From an uncultured bacterium (lineage in GTDB: Bacteria > Cyanobacteriota > Vampirovibrionia > Gastranaerophilales > Gastranaerophilaceae): 64,000 nucleotides of DNA. Shown here piece after piece: positions 56,501-63,704 of this stretch (position 1 is its first letter; each line of letters opens with the position of its first letter). Under the pieces are notes generated by a model. The model was not told the origin of the DNA, made no database searches, and was given only the letters and a program-made list of their open reading frames with translations. The stretch spans positions 558,001-622,000 of the forward strand of contig CAREDV010000001.1 of the NCBI GenBank assembly GCA_948964545.1. The letters run 5' to 3'. The position numbers were made by a program, and so were the translations under genes.

Positions 56501-57139
56501 ACCAATGTGCTCTGACAGAAATCCCATAAAATTATCTGGTCCTGGAACATAATAATTTTGTCCTAAATTCGTTCCAGCATTCCCCACAATATCAGTGTCT
56601 GTAATATAATTGATAATACGGTCTTTATATGTGTCAGGGTTATCACTAATAAATCCGTACCCAAGTTCGGTTGCCGCTTTTTGTATCCATGGTTGTATGC
56701 CATATCCATTATTTCCGATAGATTCTTTGTCATGCAACACTGCCATTGCGTCAGCTAACGATTTACCCAATGAATTCCCAGTAAATATAACTCGTTTATC
56801 TTGAATTAAATTTTTTATAGTAGAGTCGTTGTTATAAAGATAATCTAAAACTCTCAATTGGTCAGGCACTTCACCTCGCAACATTTGAAGGTCAGAATTT
56901 AAATCATCATTTTCTTGTGGTTGTGTACCTCGTATAACAAACATTATAGTATCACCTTGTTCAAAAATCTCAAAATATAAACCTTTTAGATTAATATCAG
57001 TTAATTCGTACACATTAGCCTTTATAGTCCAGCCTAATGGATACGTTTTACCATTAGGGTCATAAATGTAATCACTGAAATCTCTTGAATCATTCCCAAA
57101 TTCTATTAAATTTTTTTGCTCAGTTGCTGTTAATGTCAT
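50534..57139 (-). CDS. Giant RTX exoprotein: lipase-like head, EF-hand-like domain, RTX blocks, YD-repeat insert
   Basis: A 2201-residue predicted type I secretion substrate. Residues ~40-240 resemble a class 3 lipase: FVIRGTQ and the nucleophile elbow GNSLG at 121-125 (Ser123). Residues ~480-593 are the EF-hand-like calcium domain common in RTX proteins (IDLDGQGIETIDI, DVDNDGF, DKNGNDKID, DTNGDGIID, DLNENGVTD). About forty GGxGxDxUx units form blocks at ~855-930, ~1070-1490 and ~1905-2110. A tyrosine-rich YTYNxxGxL repeat region (~1580-1905) like YD/RHS repeats interrupts them. No signal peptide; the C-terminus is the likely secretion signal. Start at ATG 57139 behind AAAGGAG, four bases after the kelch gene. 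No RTX acyltransferase is nearby. Lipase/phospholipase activity is inferred. Confidence 0.88.
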   Translation of the reverse strand: MTLTATEQKNLIEFGNDSRDFSDYIYDPNGKTYPLGWTIKANVYELTDINLKGLYFEIFEQGDTIMFVIRGTQPQENDDLNSDLQMLRGEVPDQLRVLDYLYNNDSTIKNLIQDKRVIFTGNSLGKSLADAMAVLHDKESIGNNGYGIQPWIQKAATELGYGFISDNPDTYKDRIINYITDTDIVGNAGTNLGQNYYVPGPDNFMGFLSEHIGKFCPLVDLIYHSYSGHLPDNFNDYDLNNANNDPNITTIPSETASYFNRLGERIRTALMKTKSIDGISIKFEDDSNYYFKLSAEKSAYVGDMYDKTKGILKDGYTKPDTKAPDNVTMPSSGKTEENPTVEHYTSKPKMMSKEALLFIALKDKNYEQAKELMKNMPKNLIYNIATQAVNSPGLTPQMLDMINNPLIYNWNGIDNGNFPNSVINQNGELVNFPDTIANPSHFADEFNQVFGEIIHMNYGYMNGYSEYPFMLKHQGTNPMAIDLDGQGIETIDINNSQIYFDVDNDGFREQTGWISKNEAILAIDKNGNDKIDNQSEMFGSTEKTGFEELKELDTNGDGIIDSKDADFNKIRVWQDLNENGVTDDGELKTATETGIQSISLNSSKMSEINNNNIITEKATITYTDGSQKNLYDVATQYNDMYTVYGDDYILDADVIDLPWLRGYGNSIDLQLAASQNDNLKALIKQMASMTNSNDIYNQFDNMMSMWLGENKTGEEMQKIILSKLIRLDITDMGEFQSNNITYAYESLKNKLFVQFIAQTGVADKFDIAYDYRTDSIIYSDYTYENIIKNTADSDVFNASYIIAKMLADDGSLDVTRLANAIKKLGYGAQLINYINSGLKFKNGNFTYIEGTMPLYVIGTEGDDEIAGGDTADIIYGMDGNDLIYGNGGDDFLHGGRGNDTLYGGDGNDTLIGGEGDDSLVGGGGNDTYIYEGEGKDTIVEEKWATVYEQVWIQDNIYSEFYSKWVEAGKKEIVDAGDDIVIFGKNITIEDVTISRVGDDLVFALNTTDDKLTIKNWYVSENQRVETFRFSDGLTLNAEQISNVRIDKDSNDTINGGSTSEVIVTNNGKDGINAGKGNDVIVNKKGDTVYYFQPGDGQDIIYDYAGNDKLIIGGNTNPKNLTYRRDKTDLVIKIKNTSDSITVKNWFLSASNRIEEILIVYNGGIYSVTDNSIMKALTSSKGTNGNNTLYGTSGNDTIHAYAGDDFISTGAGNDVIYGGLGNDIMIGGTGDDKYYVETINDTVIENENEGNDTVVASCSYELADNVENLYLYAEAGAINGRGNALDNTIIGNDYDNIIDGKDGTNKLYGGKGNDTYIINASNANDTIYEYANEGIDTVKSSITYTITNANVENLILTGNNNIDGRGNKLGNYIQGNSGSNILRGAEGNDTLYGGGGVDSLYGGKDDDTYIVDNKTTLVKEMADEGIDTVIASVNYTLTNHVENLTLSGTKNIKATGNTMDNIITGNTGNNIIEGKKGNDTLQGGEGSDTYIFNRGDGQDTIIESGSVYKYTDSISFGTGINVEDVKFTKSGNDLIVSIIDTNDKIIIKDSNINPDNRIEQFVFANGTIIDGKKFFVSSTGIKNNTVYSDNSVSSTMDRIYYNDGSLKEEILYNSDGTMNTKTIYSSNNKINTVEKYISGTEQPDTITTYTYNSNTGLLTRTLEKETATQQNISQFDYTYNTNGKLTQALEARWHQKANGTYTKYTAVQDVYTYNSIGQVATATYNIGYMDENDTYVKYKDEITYTYNNLNKISNKVTKSGYRVNNVWQLHVSESVTFEYDSKTGLMTKESVESGYQENNTWKTKLSQIHTYMYNSDHMVAEKITYNCTLLADGSYNQVISQKEINTYDEETGKLILTNTYQGDNLIESVKYEYIYDDNKNLLSQKIYNGTISNNEASTYQLVKEITMNSYNNVLNGDDNNNVLYGGKFDDYLTGGAGSDTLYGGDGNDTLDGGANRDVMIGGKGNDTYYVGNATDVVIENENEGIDTIISDINYQLPDNVENLTIEGKRANTYAYGNNLNNVIIGSSADNEIRGYGGSDYLFGGEGNDTLYGGAGDDTLVGGVGDDFLSGSTGNDTFLFNKGDGIDTVNEYAGEQDVVKLGEQVNKTNIAIYKDTNNNLIIDYGENAGVDQITVLNQFGSDKSKLIERFELNDGSYMTDADINALIQNMTAYANNNAIEFTGIESVKNNADLMNLVTSAWHS

Positions 57140-57142
57140 AAA

Positions 57143-58414
57143 TTACTCCTTTATATTATCTAACCTAAAAATATATCCATAAGGCAAATTCTTATATATA
57201 TGTGTTCCAATAAACAATATTGTATTTTCATCTATTTTTATTGGTATACTAGAAGTTAATATGGGTTTTGGCATCTTTTTTACAGGATAATTTATCCAAG
57301 TTTGTGTATCAATGAGTTCTGCTCGTCTTCCAATACCATTCGCAACAAATACATATCTATTTTGAAGTAAAATTAAATCTGTATTTGAATGGTTGCCAAA
57401 TGCATATTTTAATTTTTGACCAATAATTTTAGATATATTGCTATTTGTATCATATATTTCTAAACTTTGATCGCAATCTTTCCACCACCAGTAAGTCTTT
57501 TTAAAATCACTTTTATAAAGTGGCATAATATTATGTTTATAAATATTGTAATCCAAAACTCCATTATCAGAACCTGACCCTGATTTTTTATAAACACGAC
57601 CGCCAACTATTAAAATTTTATTATTAGGTAGTCTAATCTGTCCAGCCGCTACTTTAGGGATTATGCTTTCTCCCACTATATTGTAACTATTATCGTTAAA
57701 ATCAAACTTTTCTACCTTATTTGTATATATAAAACTAGAACCTGAATAAGGTTTTATAATATTATTCAATTTTCCATATGGATAATTCTTCTGAACCATA
57801 CCTTTTGTTACATATACAGAATCATCAACATTTATAAGATTTGCACTTATTCGGGCATAATTAATATCTATTCGTTTATAATCTTTTGTGATTGAATTGT
57901 ATATTGCTCTTTGTGAAACAATATAACCATTATCTAATAATACACTATATTCAAATCTTTCAGGTAAAGTATCGGTAATAACAAATTTACTTTCTTCGGG
58001 TATGTACATTTCAACATCATTTGTATAACGTTCTTTATTAGTACTCATACCTCCAAGAATAACAACTTTACCATCTTTTAATAAAAAGGAAGAATGTCCG
58101 GCACGTTTGTGGTTTAAAGCTCCAGTTGCTCTAAAAACATTTTCTTTTGGATAATATATTTCTGCTGTTTCTTGATATTGTTTATTCCCATAGCCGCCCG
58201 AAATTAACACATTTCCATCCGATAATAATATAGCAGAAGTCGTAGTATCTCTTGGAACAACCATTTTACTGGTTTTTTCCCAATGTCCAACTCCTTTATC
58301 TAAAAAAGGAAATATATCATCTATTTCTTTATCATTACAATAAAATGCAATACCCACAATAGTCAAAAAACAGATTAAAAAGATTAATTTTATTTTTTTT
58401 GATATTTTTCTCAT
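57143..58414 (-). CDS. Kelch-repeat protein with N-terminal membrane anchor
   Basis: A 423-residue protein with an N-terminal hydrophobic segment (IKLIFLICFLTIVGIAF) acting as signal anchor or uncleaved signal, followed by a kelch/galactose-oxidase-like beta-propeller: SDGNVLISGGYGN, KDGKVVILGGMS, PNNKILIVGGRVY and related strands. Such propellers bind proteins or glycans outside the membrane. It is co-transcribed with the RTX gene (four-base spacing), so it may help retain, sense or assemble the exoprotein. Start at ATG 58414 behind GGAAG. Confidence 0.82.
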   Translation of the reverse strand: MRKISKKIKLIFLICFLTIVGIAFYCNDKEIDDIFPFLDKGVGHWEKTSKMVVPRDTTTSAILLSDGNVLISGGYGNKQYQETAEIYYPKENVFRATGALNHKRAGHSSFLLKDGKVVILGGMSTNKERYTNDVEMYIPEESKFVITDTLPERFEYSVLLDNGYIVSQRAIYNSITKDYKRIDINYARISANLINVDDSVYVTKGMVQKNYPYGKLNNIIKPYSGSSFIYTNKVEKFDFNDNSYNIVGESIIPKVAAGQIRLPNNKILIVGGRVYKKSGSGSDNGVLDYNIYKHNIMPLYKSDFKKTYWWWKDCDQSLEIYDTNSNISKIIGQKLKYAFGNHSNTDLILLQNRYVFVANGIGRRAELIDTQTWINYPVKKMPKPILTSSIPIKIDENTILFIGTHIYKNLPYGYIFRLDNIKE

Positions 58415-58439
58415 CACTTCCACTAACCCTATCGCGAAT

Positions 58440-58468
58440 ACGATAGCATATTGATTTTAATTTGTCAA
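58440..58468 (-). promoter_or_regulatory. Promoter TTGACA-N17-TATCGT of the kelch-RTX operon
   Basis: A perfect -35 box with ideal spacing to TATCGT. The -10 is part of an inverted repeat TATCG-N6-CGATA (58430-58445), placed where a repressor could block transcription. Confidence 0.6.
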
Positions 58469-58487
58469 TTAGACAAAAGGTATAAAT

Positions 58488-58946
58488 TTATGCCGCAAGC
58501 TGTAAATCAATCGAATTACCATAACCTCTCAACCACGGCAAATCAATCACATCCGCATCTAAAATATAGTCACCGCCATATACAGTGTACATATCATTAT
58601 ATTGAGTGGCAACGTCATACAAATCCTTTGTTGTGCCGTCGTTATAAACAACAGTAGCTTTTTCAGTAATAATATTATTGTTGTTAATTTCGTTCATTTT
58701 ATATGAATTTGTAAGAATTGATTTGATTCCAGCCTCAGCAGCAGTTTTTAATTCTCCTTCATCAGTAACCCCATTTTCGTTCAAATCTTGCCATACGCGT
58801 ATTTTATCAAAATCGGTATCATTGGCATCAATAATTCCATCACCATTTGTATCGAGTTCTTTTAACTCTTCAAATCCCGTTTTTTCAGTAGAACCAAACA
58901 TTTCGGACTGATTGTCAATTTTACCAAATCTCCTTTCTGTATACAT
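58488..58946 (-). pseudogene. Fragment of a second, diverged RTX gene
   Basis: This piece encodes a 149-residue match to the EF-hand-like region and following segment of the large RTX protein (KIDNQSEMFGSTEKTGF through NSIDLQLAA). The nucleotide match (58492-58924 with 55127-55555) is about 85% by eye, with many third-position changes and a more diverged middle, so it comes from a diverged paralog rather than a recent copy. Homology stops abruptly at both ends: upstream it joins an unrelated MYTERRFG start, downstream TAA follows LAA. It could be a decayed remnant or a donor for recombination with the intact gene. Confidence 0.7.
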
Positions 58947-59137
58947 ACCATAACTCGGAGTATTTATTTTGGAACAGGTTTTACAACATTTGTGTCAGTT
59001 TTGTATCAACTTTAAAATCTACAATAAAAATGCTGACAAATATGGGCAAAATATCAAAACGGACTTGTCGAAATAATCAAACTGGACTTAAAAATACACT
59101 CATTTTTGCAATTCAGGGACAGGGCGGAAACGCAATA

Positions 59138-59166
59138 AAAAAGAGCCCTTTGACGGACTCTTCTTT
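59138..59166 (-). terminator. Terminator after tRNA-Gly
   Basis: AAGAGTCC / GGGCTCTT stem (one G-T pair) followed on the minus strand by T6, a few bases beyond the 3' end of tRNA-Gly. Confidence 0.75.
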
Positions 59167-59170
59167 ATGG

Positions 59171-59242
59171 AGCGGGAGACGAGGCTCGAACTCGCGACAT
59201 CCTCCTTGGCAAGGAGGCATTCTACCACTGAATTACCCCCGC
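59171..59242 (-). tRNA. tRNA-Gly (GCC)
   Basis: A 72-nt cloverleaf with acceptor GCGGGGG / CTCCCGC (one G-T pair), anticodon GCC in loop TTGCCAA (stem CTCCT/AGGAG) and T-arm GCGAG-TTCGAGC-CTCGT. CCA not encoded. Isolated, and directly upstream of the interrupted prepilin gene in divergent orientation. Confidence 0.95.
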
Positions 59243-59305
59243 ATTGGGTTACTTCTTTATTATACATGAACATTTTTTTTTTGCAAGTACTTTTTATATT
59301 TTATA

Positions 59306-59334
59306 TTGAAATTTTTTAAAAAATATTTTATAAT
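59306..59334 (+). promoter_or_regulatory. Promoter TTGAAA-N17-TATAAT of the poly-G prepilin
   Basis: Near-perfect sigma70-type promoter with 17-bp spacing, ending 29 bases before ATG 59364, leaving room for a leader with AAAGGA. It shows that the interrupted prepilin gene still has working expression signals. Confidence 0.75.
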
Positions 59335-59363
59335 AACAATACAAATATAATAAAGGAAAATGT

Positions 59364-60133
59364 ATGAAAAATGTATTTTATAGGAATTCGGGGGGGGGGC
59401 AGCTCAACCGCATCTCGGATATACTCTTGCTGAAGTTTTAATTACACTTGGAATTATTGGTGTTGTTGCTGCAATCACAATTCCGTCATTTATTGCTAAA
59501 TATCAAGAGAGAGTATATATTTCTAAAATTAAGAAGGTATATTACACTCTTGATCAGGCTGTAAGACGTGCAGTTGATGAACATGGCCCTGTTGATACAT
59601 GGCCTATTGATCCTGGTAATGATATGTATCTCAGAGGGCAAGAGATAACGCAAATTATTTTACCATATTTAGATGGAGTTAAAATTTGTAAATGGGAAAA
59701 TAAAATGTCATCTTGCTTTGCTCCTGATTATAAATATAAAACTCCAACAGGTGGAAGTTCTCCCATTTGGCCAAATAAAAATACAATGTTTATGTTAAAA
59801 GATGGAGCTTCGTATAGTATAACCAGTCAAAATACTAGTACTTGGTGTACAGGTAAAGCAAACGATTATGCAATAGATTGTGGAACAATTACTGTTGATA
59901 TTACAGGTTCTTCTGGACCTAATGTCGCTGGAAAAGATTATATTAATTTTATGTTAACAAAAACAGGAGTAATGCCTTCTGGGCGTAAAGGCGGTTATCA
60001 TACAAATTCTTTTGAAAAAGGATGTTTAGAACTTTTTTATAATTGTTCTGCCTGGATAATTTATAACGATAACATGGATTATTTGCATTGCCCTGAAAAA
60101 CTCGGTTGGAATAAAGCAAGCAGCTGTAAGTAA
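59364..60133 (+). CDS. Prepilin gene switched out of frame by a G10 tract (phase-variable candidate)
   Basis: Translation from ATG 59364 (AAAGGA upstream) reads MKNVFYRNSGGG, enters ten G (59390-59399) and then terminates within about 15 codons. The frame +1 away, open from just before the tract to TAA 60133, encodes a prepilin: a leader ending QPHLG, cleavage before Tyr, Glu at +5 (YTLAEVLITLGIIGVVAA), then a globular domain with Cys residues. Eleven or eight G would join start and body into one protein (256 residues with eleven G). No start codon exists in the body frame before the prepilin motif. Either a phase-variable gene captured OFF, or a homopolymer sequencing error. Confidence 0.8.
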
Positions 60134-60143
60134 AATTTTTGTT

Positions 60144-63100
60144 TTAAACAGCAGCAGGGTCTTCTACAGTATCCAGTGAACGAACATTAATGTCTATTTT
60201 GTCGCTAAAATATCTTTTTAAAGAATTTACAAGTTCATTTGTGCTTTCAACCCAGAACATTGAAGCCGTCAGAACTTTTACATTATTATTATTCAAATCT
60301 TTCAGCTTAAATGTTACAGGGTCTGAACCAGAGTGCTGACACAAGATGTTTTTTAAGGCATGAAGTTCTTCATACTTAAATTCATCTGTTAAAGTTATTG
60401 TAAAAATGTTTGAATTATCAACTGTTTTTACGGTCTCTACGATAAGTGAAGGCGGTTCATCTTCACTTCGTTTGCTAACTTTGCCAGATATAATTACTCG
60501 CTGTTCATTCTGCAAATAATTTCCATATTCAGCGATTTTGTGATTAAACGCGATTACATCAATTTTTCCAGTTAAATCTTCTATAGTTACAAATCTTATA
60601 AATTTTGTCGGATCTTTTTTGGTCGGAATCTGTTTTGTTGCAGTAACAAGCCCGCAGATTGTAACAATTTTTTCGTTAGGCAGATTATTAATTTCTGTAA
60701 TTTTATGTGTCATTAAGAATGGCAATTTATCTCTAATAGTTGAAAGCGGGTGGCTTGTAATATAGAAACCCAAAAATTCTTTTTCAAGGTTTTGAAGTGT
60801 TCGAGCATCGTATTCTTCATCAGAGCCTGAGAGCTGGAATTTAGCATCTTCTATGGCTGATGTGTCGCCGAGCATGTCAAATAAACTTCCCTGACCTGAT
60901 TCACGTGCTTTTGTTTCTTTGGAAGCTGTTGCTGTAATGTATTCAATATTATCAATAAGTTGTTTTCTGCTTTTTTCAATATTTGCAAAAGCACCTGCTT
61001 TAATCAAACCTTCAAGAGTTTTTTTGTTTGAACATTTTATATCCAGGCGTTTTACGTAATCATATATAGATTTGAAATCACCGTTTTCTTCACGTTCTTT
61101 AATAATTTCTTCAATTACACCTTCGCCGACTTGTTTAATTGAAGCTAGACCAAAACGGATATTATTTCCATCAGGTGTAAAAGTTGCTAATGAGTGGTTA
61201 ATATCAGGAGGAAGAACTTTAATATCTTTTTTTAATGCTTCTTCAATGTAAAGCTGAGTTTTTTCAGCATCGCTAGATACACTTGATAATAATGCTGATA
61301 AGTATTCAACAGGATAGTGGCATTTCAAGTATGCTGTCTGGTAAGCAACAAATGCATATGCTGCCGAGTGTGACCTGTTAAAACAGTATGAAGCAAAAGC
61401 AAGAATTTGGTTAAATAGCGCTTCTGCATCTTTTGATGACATGCCATGCTGTGCAGAACGTTCGATGAATTTACCTTTTTGTTTTTCCATTTCATCGACT
61501 TTTTTCTTACCCATCATACGACGAACCATGTCCGCTTGTCCGAGTGAGTAGTCAGCCAAAACCTGGAATACCTGCATGATTTGTTCTTGATAAACGATAG
61601 TTCCGTATGTATCTTTTAATACTGGTTCAAGAAGCGGATGGGCGTATGTAATTGCCTGACGACCATGTTTTCTTTCGACAAAATCGTCAACCATTCCCGA
61701 ATCCAGAGGCCCTGGACGGAAAAGTGCAACTAACGCGCCTAAATCTTCAAATACGTCAGGTTTAAGCTTTTTTACAAGGTTCTTCATACCCTGTGATTCA
61801 AGCTGGAAAACACCGTCAGTATCGCCGACCATAAGCATATCATAAGTAGGTTTGTCATCAAGCGGAATATTGTTAATATCAACTTCAATCCCCTGACGGC
61901 GTTTAATCATATCTACTGTTTTATAAATAGTTGTAAGGTTTCGTAAACCCAAAAAGTCCATTTTGAGCAAACTTAAAACTTCTGTAACGTCATGGGGCGG
62001 GTATCCTGTTTGGATAATTCCGTCTTTAGACGGCTGGACAGGAAGAATTTCATCCAGAGGCTGAGGCGCAATAATAACACCTGCAGCGTGTGTACCAGTG
62101 TTGTTTTTAATACCCTCAATACCGACGGCTAAATCAATAAGTTTTTTCATACCGACGGTTTTACCCTCCATAGGGTCTCCGCACATAATTTGCTCATCTT
62201 TATCATAGAGGGCTTTGAGTTCAGAACCGTCGTATTCCATTGCTTTTTTCAAAGTTTTGGCTTTGTCATTAATACTCATTGCAAGTTCAATTGCAGGATC
62301 TATAAGACCTGCAAGACGGTTGCTTTCTGAAAACGGTATTTTTAAAATTCTTGCGATACCTTTAAATGCGGCTTTTGCTGCATAAGTTCCAAATGTAATA
62401 ATTTGGCAAACTTTATCTTCGCCGTATTTTTTAGTTACGTAGTCAATAACTTCGCCGCGTCGTTCAATACAAAAGTCAATATCAATATCAGGCATTGTAA
62501 AACGTTCGGGATTCAAAAATCTTTCAAACAAAAGTTTATGCTGAATAGGATCAAGGTCAGTTATTTCAAGTGCGTATGCAACAACTGAACCTGCAGCAGA
62601 GCCTCTACCTGGGCCAACAGGGATACCATGTGTTTTTGCATAGTGAATAAAGTCCCAGGTAATTACAAAGTATGCGGAAAATCCCATTTGGGAAATTACA
62701 CCGATTTCGTAATCAATACGTTCTTTCAATTCTGGAGTAATTTCGCCGTAACGTTTTTTTGCACCTTCAAATACAAGATATTCTAAGTAGGAATTAATAT
62801 CATGACCTTTTGGAACTTCATATTCAGGCAAAGGGCTTTTGCCAAGTTCAAGTGTAAGGTGGCATTTTTCAGCTATTTCAATTGTATTTTTTATACATTC
62901 ATCAAAGGTTTCACCATCCATCCATCTAAATGCTTCTCGAAGCTGCTCTGTTGTTTTTACATAGAATTCGTTATTAGCAAAATGAAAACGATTCGGGTCA
63001 TCTTTATCACTATTAGTCTGCATACATAGTAATGTGTCATGCATATCAGCATCATCACGTGTAAGATAGTGTGAGTCATTTGTAATGACCATTTTAATTC

Positions 63101-63683
63101 CGAGTTCTTTGGCAATCTGTATTAATTGCGGATTGGTACGTTTTTGTTCTTCAAGACCATGATCTTGAAGTTCTAAGTAATAATCTTCTCCGAACAAATC
63201 TTTATATTGTTTTGCAATGGTTTTAGCCTTATCAATATCACCTTTTAATAAACTTTGTAATACTTCACCGCCAAGGCAGGCTGAAAGACAAATTACGCCT
63301 TCATGATGTTTTTGAATTAATTCCCAATTAATACGTGGTTTAACATATCTGCCTTTGCACCAAGCGACTGATGTAAGTTTTATAAGGTTTGCATAACCTG
63401 CTTTATTTTTGGCAAGTAGTACAAGGTGATAACAAGGATTATTGGTTTTATCATGTTCTTCAATGTCACCATTATGAACATAAAATTCACAGCCCAAAAT
63501 AGGCTTTATGCCAGCTTCTTTTGCGGTTGTATATAGTTCCATATCACCATACATTACACCGTGGTCAGTTATTGCAACCGCAGGCATGTTGTTTTCTTTA
63601 GCAAAATTTACTAAATCATCAACTCTAATTGCGCCGTCAAGCAATGAATATTCGGTGTGGACATGTAATGGAACTACTTGCAT
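60144..63683 (-). CDS. dnaE: DNA polymerase III alpha subunit
   Basis: A 1179-residue replicative polymerase of the DnaE1 type. N-terminal PHP domain (PLHVHTEYSLLDGA), polymerase core with GPGRGSAAGSVVAYAL and the catalytic MPDIDIDF aspartates, fingers, a helix-hairpin-helix region and a C-terminal OB fold (TICGLVTATKQIPTKKDPTKFIRFVTIEDLTGKIDV). No intein interrupts it and it is a single unsplit gene. The start ATG 63683 has no clear Shine-Dalgarno. Ten bases separate its 3' end from the prepilin gene, with no terminator. Confidence 0.98.
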   Translation of the reverse strand: MQVVPLHVHTEYSLLDGAIRVDDLVNFAKENNMPAVAITDHGVMYGDMELYTTAKEAGIKPILGCEFYVHNGDIEEHDKTNNPCYHLVLLAKNKAGYANLIKLTSVAWCKGRYVKPRINWELIQKHHEGVICLSACLGGEVLQSLLKGDIDKAKTIAKQYKDLFGEDYYLELQDHGLEEQKRTNPQLIQIAKELGIKMVITNDSHYLTRDDADMHDTLLCMQTNSDKDDPNRFHFANNEFYVKTTEQLREAFRWMDGETFDECIKNTIEIAEKCHLTLELGKSPLPEYEVPKGHDINSYLEYLVFEGAKKRYGEITPELKERIDYEIGVISQMGFSAYFVITWDFIHYAKTHGIPVGPGRGSAAGSVVAYALEITDLDPIQHKLLFERFLNPERFTMPDIDIDFCIERRGEVIDYVTKKYGEDKVCQIITFGTYAAKAAFKGIARILKIPFSESNRLAGLIDPAIELAMSINDKAKTLKKAMEYDGSELKALYDKDEQIMCGDPMEGKTVGMKKLIDLAVGIEGIKNNTGTHAAGVIIAPQPLDEILPVQPSKDGIIQTGYPPHDVTEVLSLLKMDFLGLRNLTTIYKTVDMIKRRQGIEVDINNIPLDDKPTYDMLMVGDTDGVFQLESQGMKNLVKKLKPDVFEDLGALVALFRPGPLDSGMVDDFVERKHGRQAITYAHPLLEPVLKDTYGTIVYQEQIMQVFQVLADYSLGQADMVRRMMGKKKVDEMEKQKGKFIERSAQHGMSSKDAEALFNQILAFASYCFNRSHSAAYAFVAYQTAYLKCHYPVEYLSALLSSVSSDAEKTQLYIEEALKKDIKVLPPDINHSLATFTPDGNNIRFGLASIKQVGEGVIEEIIKEREENGDFKSIYDYVKRLDIKCSNKKTLEGLIKAGAFANIEKSRKQLIDNIEYITATASKETKARESGQGSLFDMLGDTSAIEDAKFQLSGSDEEYDARTLQNLEKEFLGFYITSHPLSTIRDKLPFLMTHKITEINNLPNEKIVTICGLVTATKQIPTKKDPTKFIRFVTIEDLTGKIDVIAFNHKIAEYGNYLQNEQRVIISGKVSKRSEDEPPSLIVETVKTVDNSNIFTITLTDEFKYEELHALKNILCQHSGSDPVTFKLKDLNNNNVKVLTASMFWVESTNELVNSLKRYFSDKIDINVRSLDTVEDPAAV

Positions 63684-63704
63684 AATACCAGTTTATCATA
63701 AATA

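Noticed and set aside
59030..59269. Open frame of 79 codons over tRNA-Gly
   Set aside because: It overlaps the tRNA and its terminator on the opposite strand and has no ribosome-binding site.
59382..59399. GGAATTC followed by G10 resembling a cloning linker with a homopolymer tail
   Set aside because: The flanking sequence continues as sensible promoter, start and prepilin on both sides, so vector or adaptor contamination is less likely than a genuine tract; read-level confirmation is still the decisive test.
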